Of a stretch of DNA of 23,952 nucleotides, positions 8,175 through 15,579 are shown one piece after another. Within the stretch, counting starts at the first letter, position 1, and every line of letters begins with the position of its first letter. The stretch comes from Flavobacteriaceae bacterium TMED81 (GTDB lineage Bacteria > Bacteroidota > Bacteroidia > Flavobacteriales > Flavobacteriaceae): the NCBI GenBank assembly GCA_002171575.2, contig NHEI02000015.1, positions 64,383 through 88,334 on the forward strand. The letters are read 5' to 3'. Made by a program: the position numbers and the translations under genes. The notes beneath the pieces were generated by a model that was not told the DNA's origin, did no database searches, and saw only the letters and a list, made by a program, of their open reading frames with translations.

Positions 8175-9826
8175 TTCATTTGTAGTTTAATGCGAGACGT
8201 TACTTCTTCTGCATCTGTTTTTTTGGAAATAGGTTCATTTTTAACTGTATTCATGATGAGATCGGCTTTTGACCGTATCATTTCATCCCCACGCCAATAA
8301 AAACCTGGTAGTTGCTGCTGGTCTTTTGGGAGTTCCTTAATTGGGTAAACCGCCCCTTCTGGTTTGGTCAAAAACGTAATGGACTGAATTTGATTGTCAG
8401 CCATACGCAACTGCATCGCACTACAAATTGCCTTATCAATACCAATGAGGTCTTGGGTGGTATCGTCGTATAGATAGTACACCATTTCTGCGTTTTTGAC
8501 GATGTCAATGGTTTGTAGCTCATTGTCTTCAAAGTTGCCGAGTAAGTTGATTCCTTTCATTTGGTTAAACTGACTGGGGTTGAGAGAATCTTGCTCAGCG
8601 ACAATTGCATTGTTAAAAATCTTAAGCGAGTCTATGGCGTTAGAGGTCGAATCCGTCAATAGGTGAATGAGGTCTCCACTCATTTGCGTTTTTGCTGACC
8701 ACAATACGGGGTTTCTTTTTGTCATATCACGAGCAGACAAAAGCTGTGACTCTCGATCACTGATCGGGAGACGTAAGAGTTGGATAAGGCCAGACTTTTG
8801 ATCGATATGTATCGAATCGGAAACCCCACTGAGATTGGTTTTAAAAATGCGAACCCCATAATAACCTGTGAGTATCCGTTGTTCAGCTGGCCCAGTAGCC
8901 AACAGGGTGTCAGCATGGATAAAGAGCGAGTCTTTGTCTACCAATTTTATAGCGATTGGATTTCGGGTTACGATGGCAGAATCTCGTTCTTTGAAAATTT
9001 CGCCGTATTGCCCTCGAATCACATTATCTCCAATCGTATCTGTGATTTGCACATTCTGACTTGCGGCAGCATATTGAATTTGATCATCAAAATAAATGCT
9101 ATCCCCTTGTATGTTTCTCAGATTATAGTCGATTGATGCTCGATCTTGGAAATACCCTTTTTTGAGATTCGAGTCAAAAAAACCTCTATTGCACTCCACG
9201 TCATAGGACTCACCTTGTATGGTGGTCGCCCCATAAAAATAAGCGTGTCGTAGCTCGGTGTAGTAATCCATGCGTTCTGAATGGATCGTAAAGGACGGGT
9301 CTATGACATGGACATTCGTGATGAATTCGTATTTATTATCGTCAGCAACATAGGTGCCAGATTGACTGCGAATTACTGTCTCCTCACTTGTGATTTCTCC
9401 AGCGGTATTGTAGTACGCTTCTTGTTTTTTTCGGTCAAAATACAAAGAGTCAGTACGCAAAGTCGATTCTTGATTTTGGAGACGCACTCTACGTTTGGCA
9501 ACAGCAAATTTTGTTGTTCCGCTATACTCGATGTATTCACTGTTTAACTGTAAGCTATCTCCTTGCTTGACAACCACATTTCCCTCGGCTTCAAAGAAAT
9601 TTCGAGTTTCATAAAAATAAGCAATGTCTGACCAAATGTCCATTCCATCATGGTGGAGATGTACACGAATGTCTTGATTCGATTTTAGAATTTTAGCATC
9701 CGGAAAGCGTTTTTCATTGACTTCAAAAGAAGCGGCTTGCCGAATATCGATTTTTTTCGTCTCCTGCCCATAGGTCATGGCAAGTGTCAAAAGCAGAAAT
9801 AGGATACAATGTGGGTGTTTTGACAA
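8171..9826 (-). CDS. OstA/LptA-like envelope protein with signal peptide
   Basis: Exported protein, about 551 residues, of the OstA-like family of Bacteroidota, related to the LptA/LptD-N beta-jellyroll that carries lipopolysaccharide across the periplasm. The repeated short beta pattern of the form (G)DSLxLxSDxxxY and EGNVVVKQGD, seen many times from about residue 60 to 350, supports this. The N-terminus has a clear hydrophobic core (CILFLLLTLA) and a cleavage-like TYGQ. No ATG lies upstream of this core: the open frame offers TTG at 9853 (two bases after the purA stop) and TTG at 9826; I choose 9826 because it gives a compact basic n-region (SKHPH) before the core. The only early ATG, at 9778, would remove the signal peptide. 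The stop overlaps the aminotransferase start. Role in LPS transport is inferred from family. Confidence 0.85.
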   Translation of the reverse strand: MSKHPHCILFLLLTLAMTYGQETKKIDIRQAASFEVNEKRFPDAKILKSNQDIRVHLHHDGMDIWSDIAYFYETRNFFEAEGNVVVKQGDSLQLNSEYIEYSGTTKFAVAKRRVRLQNQESTLRTDSLYFDRKKQEAYYNTAGEITSEETVIRSQSGTYVADDNKYEFITNVHVIDPSFTIHSERMDYYTELRHAYFYGATTIQGESYDVECNRGFFDSNLKKGYFQDRASIDYNLRNIQGDSIYFDDQIQYAAASQNVQITDTIGDNVIRGQYGEIFKERDSAIVTRNPIAIKLVDKDSLFIHADTLLATGPAEQRILTGYYGVRIFKTNLSGVSDSIHIDQKSGLIQLLRLPISDRESQLLSARDMTKRNPVLWSAKTQMSGDLIHLLTDSTSNAIDSLKIFNNAIVAEQDSLNPSQFNQMKGINLLGNFEDNELQTIDIVKNAEMVYYLYDDTTQDLIGIDKAICSAMQLRMADNQIQSITFLTKPEGAVYPIKELPKDQQQLPGFYWRGDEMIRSKADLIMNTVKNEPISKKTDAEEVTSRIKLQMK

Positions 9827-9855
9827 TGTTAAATCGATTGAGCATGTATGCAAAT

Positions 9856-11130
9856 CTATCGAAAAATCGTTTGTTTACGATCGGGTCCGACAGAGACAAG
9901 GCGCACAGGTGTTTCCAGAAAATTTTCAATGAAAGTTACGTATTCTTTCAGTTGAGAAGGCAATTCATCATAGGAGGTACAATTTGTTATATCCTCTTGC
10001 CATCCTGCCATTTCGATATATTTCGGACTGATGAACTCTTCATCAAGCGAAAAGGGCAGATGACTGATCAATTCTCCGCGGTATTCGTATTGCGTACAAA
10101 TCTTTAAGGTGTCGATCCCTGAAAGCACATCTCCTTTCATCATCATGAGTTGGGTAACTCCATTGACTTGTACTGCATATTTTAGAGCGACTAGGTCAAG
10201 CCACCCACAGCGTCTAGGGCGTCCTGTGGTTGCTCCAAATTCGTGACCAACTTTGGCAATTTTCTCTCCGACTTCATCAAATAATTCAGTGGGGAACGGC
10301 CCACTACCGACTCGAGTCGTATAGGCCTTAAAAATACCAAACACATCTTTGATTTTATTTGGTGCGACACCCAAACCTGTACAAGCCCCAGCCGCAGTGG
10401 TATTTGAGGAAGTGACAAAAGGGTAGGTTCCAAAATCAATATCTAATAACGATCCTTGCGCCCCTTCAGCGAGGATCTTTTTTTGATCTGCTTGCGCATC
10501 AGCTAACACAGATTCGCTATCTACAAATCGGAGCTTATCAACGATAAAATCAACCGCAGCAAAAAAATCAGATTCTAGTGCTTTAAGGTCATAGGTCAGA
10601 TCAACTTGATAGAATGAAATGAGATCCTCATGCTTGTTCGCGAGTTCTCGGTATTTTGATTTCCAGTCGGGAAATTCTAAGTCACCAATGCGAATTCCAT
10701 TTCGACCAGTTTTATCCATATAAGTTGGTCCGATCCCTTTAAGAGTTGACCCAATTTTTTTGTTTCCCTTCGCTTTTTCAGAAGCAGCATCAAGAAGTCG
10801 ATGGGTTGGTAGGATAAGGTGGGCTTTGCGAGAAATGAGTAAAGATTGGCTGTAATCAATTTTAAATTTGTCAAGATTTTCGAGCTCTTGCTGAAAAATT
10901 ACAGGATCGATAACAACCCCATTTCCGACTAAGTTTTGTGCGCTTGGGTGAAAAATTCCAGATGGAATGGTATGCAGAACGTGCTTAATTCCATCGAATT
11001 TTAATGTGTGCCCTGCGTTAGGCCCCCCTTGAAAACGCGCAATGATGTCATAATTTTTGGTCAGTACATCGACAATCTTCCCTTTTCCTTCATCTCCCCA
11101 TTGTAGGCCAAGGAGTAAATCTAATCCCAT
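9856..11130 (-). CDS. purA: Adenylosuccinate synthetase
   Basis: GTP-dependent condensation of IMP and aspartate to adenylosuccinate, the first committed step from IMP to AMP, in the cytosol. At 424 residues it is the normal length. The N-terminal phosphate-binding loop WGDEGKGK (11-18) holds catalytic D13, and GGPNAGHT (35-42) holds catalytic H41, both at the same numbers as in E. coli. Further family signatures are IGSTLKGIGPTY, EGAQGSLLDIDFGTYPFVTSSN and TTGRPRRCGWLD. It starts two bases after the fur-like stop and its stop is followed within 30 bases by the OstA-like gene, so it is the middle of an operon. Since ppGpp is known to inhibit PurA in several bacteria, the (p)ppGpp synthetase two genes upstream is a suggestive neighbour. 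Confidence 0.98.
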   Translation of the reverse strand: MGLDLLLGLQWGDEGKGKIVDVLTKNYDIIARFQGGPNAGHTLKFDGIKHVLHTIPSGIFHPSAQNLVGNGVVIDPVIFQQELENLDKFKIDYSQSLLISRKAHLILPTHRLLDAASEKAKGNKKIGSTLKGIGPTYMDKTGRNGIRIGDLEFPDWKSKYRELANKHEDLISFYQVDLTYDLKALESDFFAAVDFIVDKLRFVDSESVLADAQADQKKILAEGAQGSLLDIDFGTYPFVTSSNTTAAGACTGLGVAPNKIKDVFGIFKAYTTRVGSGPFPTELFDEVGEKIAKVGHEFGATTGRPRRCGWLDLVALKYAVQVNGVTQLMMMKGDVLSGIDTLKICTQYEYRGELISHLPFSLDEEFISPKYIEMAGWQEDITNCTSYDELPSQLKEYVTFIENFLETPVRLVSVGPDRKQTIFR

Positions 11131-11132
11131 AT

Positions 11133-11573
11133 TTAATTCTTGCTGTTGTTTTTAGTTGCATAGAAATACAGAGAATGATTGTGAATGTCAACATCAAAAA
11201 CTTCTTCTATACTTTTCTTTATCATTTGAATTCTAGGATCACAAAACTCTTTTACTTCCCCGGTATCTGTAAAAATGATATGATCGTGTTGGTTGTCAAA
11301 GTACGACTTTTCGTATTGTGCGTGTTGAGGACCAAATTGATGCTTGCGAACAAGCCCACAATCGAGGAGTAGCTCGATGGTGTTGTACAAAGTCGCTCGA
11401 CTCACCCGGTATTTCTTCTCTTTCATTTTCAAATAGAGAGACTCGATATCAAAATGATCATCACTTCGATAAATTTCTTCGAGAATGGCAAAGCGTTCGG
11501 GTGTTTTCCGATGGCTATTTTTGTCTAAAAAGGCAATAAAAACATCCCGTACAATTTCTTGATTTTTGTCCAT
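11133..11573 (-). CDS. Fur-family transcriptional regulator
   Basis: A 146-residue metal-dependent DNA-binding protein of the Fur/PerR/Zur superfamily. The winged-helix half shows RKTPERFAILEEIY (22-35) and the recognition helix VSRATLYNTIELLL (57-70); the C-terminal half has the regulatory-metal HDH motif (96-98), E109 and H131/H133. The structural-zinc CxxC pairs of many Fur proteins are missing; the only cysteines are C72 and C111, so it may lack the structural zinc. The metal or signal (iron, zinc, peroxide) cannot be told from sequence. The gene lies 28 bases after rel and two bases before purA, and a good TAAATTTG box sits just upstream of its start. The arrangement suggests it regulates distant targets and is itself expressed with purA. 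Confidence 0.92.
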   Translation of the reverse strand: MDKNQEIVRDVFIAFLDKNSHRKTPERFAILEEIYRSDDHFDIESLYLKMKEKKYRVSRATLYNTIELLLDCGLVRKHQFGPQHAQYEKSYFDNQHDHIIFTDTGEVKEFCDPRIQMIKKSIEEVFDVDIHNHSLYFYATKNNSKN

Positions 11574-11582
11574 GATTCAACG

Positions 11583-11615
11583 CAAATTTACGTAGGTTTT
11601 TTTACTCTCGTACAA
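11583..11615 (-). promoter_or_regulatory. Candidate promoter of the fur-purA operon, inside the 3' end of rel
   Basis: On the minus strand, TAAATTTG (11590-11583) exactly fits the Bacteroidota -7 box TAnnTTTG, and a TTG (11615-11613) lies 22 bases upstream as the -33 element. The predicted RNA start would fall only a few bases before the fur-like ATG at 11573, giving a very short or leaderless message. The promoter overlaps the end of rel coding sequence, so it would add to read-through from upstream. Confidence 0.45.
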
Positions 11616-13809
11616 CTTTATCAACTCCATTTATATTTTGAAGCTGCTTTATCATCTTTTTAAGAAGAGCAGTATTTTTGACTTTCAACAAGATATTCCC
11701 CTCAAATGTACCATCATTGGAGTCAAAAGACATTCGACTGATATTCACATTGTTTGTATTTGAAATGACCTGTGTAACCTTGTTTACAAGCCCCAAATCG
11801 TCGAGTCCTGTGAGCTGTAGCTTTGCGGTAAATTCATTCTGAGAAGAGTCAATCCATTTGGCATTGACAATCCGATAGGCATAGTTTGACCGCAATGTTA
11901 GGGCGTTTGGACACTCGTTTTTATGAACTTTAACCCCATCGCTTATTGTGACAAACCCAAATACATCATCACCAGCAATTGGATTACAACATGGGCTGAG
12001 TTGATATTGGAGTTGTTCTTCGGTTTTTCCAAAAACGATTTGATCGTATTTGTCAGTGATTTTATCCTGGTCGATATGAGTAGGAATCGGATCTGTTTGG
12101 GCTTTTCTTTTAAAAAAGTTTAGGAATCGATTGTTGCGATCGGCACTAAATTTTTTGAGCTTTACATTGTCAATGGTACCAATCCCCACGCGATAATACA
12201 AGTCTAGAGTTGTTTTGAGTTTGAAAAATGTAAGGAGCTTGTCAATCGTTTTATCGTTAAAACCGATTTTGAGTTGTTTGAGCTTTCTTCTCAAAATTTC
12301 TTTCCCTTCTTGAGCGATTTGCTTTTTATCCTCTTTTAAAAAGGAGCGAATTCGGGAACGTGCTCGAGATGTGATGACATAGTCCAACCAACTCGGGTTT
12401 GGAAATGACTTTTCAGATGTGATGATTTCGACTTGATCGCCGCTTCTCAAACGATAGCTCAGGGGCACGATTTTACCATTGATTTTAGCTCCTCTGGTAT
12501 GCATACCTATTTCCGTATGAATATGGAATGCAAAATCAACTGGGGTTGCACCTTGCGGTAAAGATTTTAAATCTCCTTCGGGGGTGAACACAAATATTTC
12601 ACTGGCATAAAGATTGAGCCTAAAGTCTTTGACAAAATCAACTGCATCGGAATTTGGTTGTTCGAGGACTTCTCGTAAGCGGTTTAGCCAGACTTCCAAA
12701 CCTCTTTCATCTTGCTTTCCATGCTTGTATTTAAAATGTGCAGCATAGCCCTTTTCTGCAATTTCGTGCATGCGTTGAGACCGAATCTGAACCTCAACCC
12801 ACCGACCTTCGGGCCCCATGACGGTAATATGCAGAGCTTCATAACCAGTCGATTTTGGCGCTGAAATCCAATCTCTAAGCCGAAGTGGGTTGGGCTGAAA
12901 ATGATCAGTGATCACTGAATAAATTTTCCATGCCAAGAACTTCTCTTCCTGTGGGTCAGCTTTGTAGATAACGCGTATGGCATAGCGATCAAAAATTTGA
13001 TCGAAATCAAGGTTTTTTGAAACCATTTTTTTCCGAGTGGAAAAGATCGATTTCGGGCGCCCTTCGATTTTACATGACAATCCCTCTCGGCGTAAATGCT
13101 TTTTTGTGAGCTTGATAAACCGATCGATAAACTCCTCTTGGCTATCAAAGTTTTCTTGAATACGCTGTTGAATCTCTTCATAGACCTCTGGCTCGGTATA
13201 TTTTAGTCCCAAGTCTTCGAGTTCGGTTTTGATATTATACATCCCAACACGGTGTGCCAGTGGCGCATAAATGTATAAGGTTTCAGATGCGATTTTTATC
13301 TGTTTATGTCGCGGCATGACATCCATTGTTTGCATATTGTGCAAACGATCTGCAATTTTGATGATAATTACTCTTGCGTCGTCATTTAGTGTCAAGAGCA
13401 TTTTTCTGAAATTTTCAGCTTGCAAAGAGACGTTTTTGTCTTTTTTTAAGCTAGAAATTTTGGTTAGACCATCCACAATTTTTGCAATCTGCGCTCCGTG
13501 TATCGATTCGATATCGTCAATGGTATATTTTGTGTCTTCTACCACATCGTGAAGTAGGGCTGCTGCAATGGAGGGTGCTCCCAAACCGATATCGTCAGCA
13601 ACAATCTTAGCCACAGCAATGGGATGGAGGATATAGGGTTCTCCAGATTTTCTTCTTTGATCTTTGTGCGCATCAACAGCGGTGTCGAGAGCCAGTCGAA
13701 TCATTTTTTTGTCAGCAGCGGTTAGCTTTTGGTAACTGATGCGCAGCAGGTCTTTGTACGCTTTTGCGATTTGCGCATTTTCCGCAACCGTTTCTATTGC
13801 ACTAACCAT
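11602..13809 (-). CDS. rel: Bifunctional (p)ppGpp synthetase/hydrolase (Rel/SpoT family)
   Basis: Makes and degrades the stringent-response alarmone (p)ppGpp in the cytosol. At 735 residues it is a full-length long RSH protein. Domains in order: HD hydrolase (about 45-200) with an intact HD site, H87-D88 and E91-D92 in LLHDVVEDT, suggesting active hydrolysis; synthetase (about 240-350) with RLRDWISAPKSTGYEALH (310-327), where the basic R-x-R-D resembles the bifunctional RxKD form and not the acidic RelA form; TGS (about 403-465); a conserved-cysteine segment (SPCCNPI with a later NECPNA); and a C-terminal ACT domain (about 650-735). It starts 12 bases after the methyltransferase stop. I infer it is probably the main (p)ppGpp enzyme of this organism because both active sites look intact. 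Confidence 0.96.
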   Translation of the reverse strand: MVSAIETVAENAQIAKAYKDLLRISYQKLTAADKKMIRLALDTAVDAHKDQRRKSGEPYILHPIAVAKIVADDIGLGAPSIAAALLHDVVEDTKYTIDDIESIHGAQIAKIVDGLTKISSLKKDKNVSLQAENFRKMLLTLNDDARVIIIKIADRLHNMQTMDVMPRHKQIKIASETLYIYAPLAHRVGMYNIKTELEDLGLKYTEPEVYEEIQQRIQENFDSQEEFIDRFIKLTKKHLRREGLSCKIEGRPKSIFSTRKKMVSKNLDFDQIFDRYAIRVIYKADPQEEKFLAWKIYSVITDHFQPNPLRLRDWISAPKSTGYEALHITVMGPEGRWVEVQIRSQRMHEIAEKGYAAHFKYKHGKQDERGLEVWLNRLREVLEQPNSDAVDFVKDFRLNLYASEIFVFTPEGDLKSLPQGATPVDFAFHIHTEIGMHTRGAKINGKIVPLSYRLRSGDQVEIITSEKSFPNPSWLDYVITSRARSRIRSFLKEDKKQIAQEGKEILRRKLKQLKIGFNDKTIDKLLTFFKLKTTLDLYYRVGIGTIDNVKLKKFSADRNNRFLNFFKRKAQTDPIPTHIDQDKITDKYDQIVFGKTEEQLQYQLSPCCNPIAGDDVFGFVTISDGVKVHKNECPNALTLRSNYAYRIVNAKWIDSSQNEFTAKLQLTGLDDLGLVNKVTQVISNTNNVNISRMSFDSNDGTFEGNILLKVKNTALLKKMIKQLQNINGVDKVVRE

Positions 13810-13821
13810 ATTATAAAAGTA

Positions 13822-14643
13822 CTAAATTCCTTTTATATCTCTGTAAAAATTACGTTGGCGTGTCGCTTCAAAAAGAAGTATGGCCGCAGCGACTGATACG
13901 TTCATCGAGTCCAAAGTTCCAAGCATGGGAATTTTAATATTTGATTTTGATTCTTTTGTCCAAAATGCGCTTAACCCTGTCGCTTCTGTACCTACAACCA
14001 CAGCAGCGGGTGTTGAAAAATCAATTTTCTCATAGGAGGTGCTATCTTGTAAACTTGCTGCGTAAGGCGTGATTTGGTTCTGTTGTAAAAACTTAAGAAT
14101 ATCATTATTTGATCCGACCCCGATTGGCACAGTAAAGAATCCGCCAACACTCGATCGGACAACATTGGGATTATACATATCGGTTTTGGGGTCGGCCACC
14201 AAAAGACAATCGACATTCGATGCATCTGCCGTGCGAAGCATAGCACCAATATTCCCTGGTTTTTCAATGTTTTCCACCACGAGAATCAATGGGTTTGGAT
14301 TTTTGAACACAATGGAATCCAGGTCAAAAGTTTTCTTTTTGACCATGGCAATGATTCCCTCTGTTTTTGTTCGATAACTGATTTTTTCATAAACAGTCTC
14401 TGTCACAAGAACGATATTGGTCGTACCTAAGTTCTTTGCACTCCATTCCTCCAATGATGTGGACGTAAACAAAGCTGGGCAACAAAAGACGGTATCAATT
14501 GTAAACCCTCCCTTGTGTGCTAACAGCAATTCACGTTTACCCTCAACAACAAAAACATTGCTTTTCTTCCTCAAAGATGGCTTTAGAATCAATCCCGTAA
14601 TGGATTTGATGGTATCGTTATGCAAGCTGGATATTGTCTTCAT
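13822..14643 (-). CDS. SpoU/TrmH-family RNA 2'-O-methyltransferase
   Basis: Transfers a methyl group from S-adenosylmethionine to a ribose 2'-hydroxyl of rRNA or tRNA. The 273-residue protein has an N-terminal substrate-binding domain (about 1-105, with FVVEGKRELL at 31-40) and a C-terminal SPOUT knot domain. The three family motifs are visible: EKPGNIGAMLRTAD (127-140) with N131 and R137, VVGTEATGLS (216-225), and IPMLGTLDSMNVSVAAAIL (238-256). The target nucleotide is not deducible. It is the first gene of the eleven-gene minus-strand block, divergent from the LytTR regulator with 95 bases between starts. A TACATTTG box on the minus strand at 14736-14729 could be its promoter, but without a well-spaced -33 element. 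Confidence 0.93.
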   Translation of the reverse strand: MKTISSLHNDTIKSITGLILKPSLRKKSNVFVVEGKRELLLAHKGGFTIDTVFCCPALFTSTSLEEWSAKNLGTTNIVLVTETVYEKISYRTKTEGIIAMVKKKTFDLDSIVFKNPNPLILVVENIEKPGNIGAMLRTADASNVDCLLVADPKTDMYNPNVVRSSVGGFFTVPIGVGSNNDILKFLQQNQITPYAASLQDSTSYEKIDFSTPAAVVVGTEATGLSAFWTKESKSNIKIPMLGTLDSMNVSVAAAILLFEATRQRNFYRDIKGI

Positions 14644-14738
14644 TTTGATTGTAAATTTACATCAAGCATTTCATCTGAAGTCACCATTTTTTAAGTTTCA
14701 ACAAAAAATTTTGGTTTTGTGAGTAGTCCAAATGTAAC
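14644..14738. promoter_or_regulatory. Divergent promoter region between methyltransferase and LytTR regulator
   Basis: This 95-base AT-rich gap must hold promoters for both directions. It contains a perfect 12-base palindrome, tgtaaatttaca (14650-14661), seven bases from the methyltransferase start, and on the minus strand a TACATTTG box (14736-14729) matching TAnnTTTG. On the plus strand the best match is TAAGTTTC (14692-14699), without a clear -33 element. No strong Shine-Dalgarno is seen on either side. The palindrome could be an operator but may also arise by chance in AT-rich DNA. Confidence 0.35.
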
Positions 14739-15533
14739 ATGAAAAAACAAAAATGCGTTTTAATTGATGATGAGTCTAGAAACCTTGAATTACTCACTTA
14801 TTATATCGAAAAGTATTGTAAAGACCTTCATATTGAAGCTGCATTTTCAAAAAGAGTGGAGGCGGAGGACTACCTGAAAGATGAGAACAAGAGGTCTGCA
14901 GTCGATATCCTATTTCTGGATTTGATTTTGGACGAAGGAACTGGCTTTGACTTGCTCGATCAAATCGATTATTCAGACTTACACATCGTAATTTGTACGG
15001 CTCATGACGAATTTGCATTGAAAGCGATTCAATATGAAGTTGTGGATTATTTGCTAAAGCCCATAGAAATTCAAGATCTACAACAGACGATTGAAAAAAT
15101 AAAGACCAAACATAAACAAGAAGAAAAGCCATTATATGATGCGGAAGCAATTTCAAAGTTTTCGACCAATGGTTATGAACTTGATAAGCCCGTAATTATC
15201 AAAAACAAAAATGCAATTGAGCTTGTATTGTCCAAGGACATCGTTTTTATCGAAGCATCATATTCTGAGGGGAGTAAATCAGCAGTTGTGATGCGGGATG
15301 AATCTGTAAAACCATGTTCACTTGTACTCAGCAAAATTGAGGGCATACTGGACTCGAATATTTTTTACCGATTGAACAGGTCACATATTGTGAACATTCG
15401 TGAGATTTCAAAAATCGAACGCGGTATAAACTATGTCTGTGTGATGTCCAATGGGTTTAAGTTGCCTATGCCGCTAGACAAATATAAAAACCTGTTATTT
15501 CAGATCGAGAAACTGTTCGGTATGTCGATCTAG
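14739..15533 (+). CDS. LytTR-family response regulator
   Basis: A two-domain transcription factor of 264 residues. The receiver domain (about 3-118) has the complete phosphorylation site: acidic pair D10-D11, phospho-acceptor D61 in LFLDLIL, T87 and K107 in LLKPI. A linker of about 40 residues leads to a LytTR DNA-binding domain (about 160-262) with typical IVFIEASYSEGSKSAVV, FYRLNRSHIVNI and LPMPLDKYKNL stretches. LytTR regulators bind direct repeats upstream of target promoters and are normally phosphorylated by a LytS-type kinase. No histidine kinase gene is in the window, so this one is an orphan here. It lies 46 bases before ornithine aminotransferase in the same direction, separated by a possible terminator. 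Targets are unknown. Confidence 0.94.
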   Translation: MKKQKCVLIDDESRNLELLTYYIEKYCKDLHIEAAFSKRVEAEDYLKDENKRSAVDILFLDLILDEGTGFDLLDQIDYSDLHIVICTAHDEFALKAIQYEVVDYLLKPIEIQDLQQTIEKIKTKHKQEEKPLYDAEAISKFSTNGYELDKPVIIKNKNAIELVLSKDIVFIEASYSEGSKSAVVMRDESVKPCSLVLSKIEGILDSNIFYRLNRSHIVNIREISKIERGINYVCVMSNGFKLPMPLDKYKNLLFQIEKLFGMSI

Positions 15534-15543
15534 CTTTTTTTTT
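15502..15543 (+). terminator. Possible intrinsic terminator after the LytTR gene
   Basis: A 7-bp stem, agatcga (15502-15508) with tcgatct (15525-15531), encloses a 16-base loop and is followed after three bases by nine T residues (15535-15543). It overlaps the last codons and the TAG of the LytTR gene. The long loop makes it weaker than a classic terminator, but the T run and its place before a new promoter-like box are consistent with separating the regulator from rocD. Confidence 0.35.
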
Positions 15544-15557
15544 GCTTCAGATTTGAC

Positions 15558-15565
15558 TACTTTCG
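15558..15565 (+). promoter_or_regulatory. Candidate -7 box for rocD
   Basis: TACTTTCG lies 14 bases before the rocD ATG and matches TAnnTTTG at all but one position. No well-spaced -33 TTG is present (the nearest, at 15542-15544, is too close), so support is modest. If real, the RNA would start close to 15572, which excludes the upstream TTG at 15553 as start of rocD. Confidence 0.3.
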
Positions 15566-15579
15566 TCAAAACTTTCATA

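Noticed and set aside
14650..14661. Perfect 12-base palindrome tgtaaatttaca in the divergent promoter region
   Set aside because: Could be an operator, but it is a single AT-rich site with no second copy elsewhere that I noticed, so I did not call it as a binding site.
15553..15579. Nine-codon upstream extension of ornithine aminotransferase from a TTG
   Set aside because: It crosses the promoter-like TACTTTCG box and adds residues unlike the family N-terminus; the ATG at 15580 fits better.
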